DNA of 6,972 nt from Spirochaetes bacterium RIFOXYC1_FULL_54_7 (GTDB taxonomy: Bacteria; Spirochaetota; Spirochaetia; Treponematales; UBA12059): positions 6,990 to 13,961 of the forward strand of contig MIBM01000105.1 in NCBI GenBank assembly GCA_001830645.1. Direction: 5' to 3'. Shown in pieces: positions 6,751-6,972 of the stretch. Position 1 is the stretch's first letter, and each line of letters starts with the position of its first letter. Below the pieces are notes generated by a model, which made no database searches, was not told the origin of the DNA, and saw only the letters and a program-made list of their open reading frames with translations. Made by a program: the position numbers and the translations under genes.

Positions 6751-6972
6751 CTATTTGCGGGGAAGACCGAAGGACACCTTCATACCGTTGGTCCGTACTG
6801 CTATCCATTGTCCGACCTTGGGGAAGTCCTTGCCTAGGTCCAGGTAGAAATAGTAGCTGGGATTGGTGGGATCGTAGAAGCGGACTTCACCCTTCACGGA
6901 GTCTACCCACAACTTGATGGGAATGGGATTGGCGAGTACCGCGGGAGTCACCAGGTAGGCATACTTGTTCAG
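6751..6972 (-). CDS. Hypothetical protein, C-terminal part only (5' partial)
   Basis: The minus-strand frame is open from the right edge of the window to TAG at 6753-6751, giving 73 visible residues (LNKYAYLVTPAVLANPIPIK ... VSFGLPRK). The GTG at 6951 is not needed as a start, because the frame continues upstream out of the window. The visible part looks like a beta-rich soluble domain: IKLWVDSVKGEVRFYD, a tyrosine-rich SYYFYLDLG, then WIAVRTNGMKVSFG. It shows no hydrophobic helix and no motif I can assign to a family. Codon use matches the rest of the window. It is on the same strand as the diguanylate cyclase, but about 400 bases containing two hairpins and the divergent small frame separate them, so they are probably not one operon. 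Product and function are unknown. Confidence 0.6.
   Translation of the reverse strand: MNKYAYLVTPAVLANPIPIKLWVDSVKGEVRFYDPTNPSYYFYLDLGKDFPKVGQWIAVRTNGMKVSFGLPRK

Noticed and set aside
6629..6847. Plus-strand frame of 72 codons over the hairpins and the partial gene
   Set aside because: It crosses both inverted repeats and runs opposite the minus-strand partial gene. The product has no recognisable features.

Overview
The window looks like chromosomal DNA from a Gram-negative bacterium, probably a proteobacterium, though the lineage cannot be fixed from the sequence. The support is a Sec-type signal peptide on a predicted beta-helix protein, a two-TM sensor diguanylate cyclase, strong AGGAGG-type ribosome binding sites, and moderately GC-rich coding DNA that still uses ATA and AGG codons fairly freely. 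There is no tRNA, rRNA, CRISPR array, insertion sequence or phage gene.

Layout. Bases 1-2211 (+) hold the 3' part of a gene for a large NHL/beta-propeller repeat protein with an N-terminal Ig/cadherin-like domain; its 5' end lies outside the window, and a hairpin terminator follows it. Bases 2396-3085 (+) encode an unrecognised 229-aa protein with one N-terminal membrane anchor. After 59 bases, bases 3145-4821 (+) encode a 558-aa secreted protein with a right-handed parallel beta-helix (pectin-lyase-like) N-terminal half and an unrecognised C-terminal region. These two genes have good ribosome binding sites and may be cotranscribed. On the opposite strand, bases 4888-6345 (-) encode a complete membrane-bound diguanylate cyclase (Cache-type sensor plus GGDEF) that converges on the beta-helix gene, with a hairpin at the shared 3' boundary. 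Upstream of the cyclase is a sharply AT-rich spacer (about 6401-6460) with promoter-like elements on both strands. A divergent 54-codon frame at 6440-6604 (+) could encode a one-TM microprotein. Two hairpins follow, and then the 3' end of an unrecognised minus-strand gene (6751-6972) that runs out of the window.

How the genes may work together. The three larger plus-strand products look surface, envelope or secreted. The cyclase would make c-di-GMP in response to a signal sensed outside the inner membrane. A link between c-di-GMP signalling and the neighbouring envelope proteins is possible but rests only on proximity. The most notable unexplained items are the microprotein frame in the AT-rich divergent spacer, the uncharacterised C-terminal half of the beta-helix protein, and the orphan anchored protein beside it.
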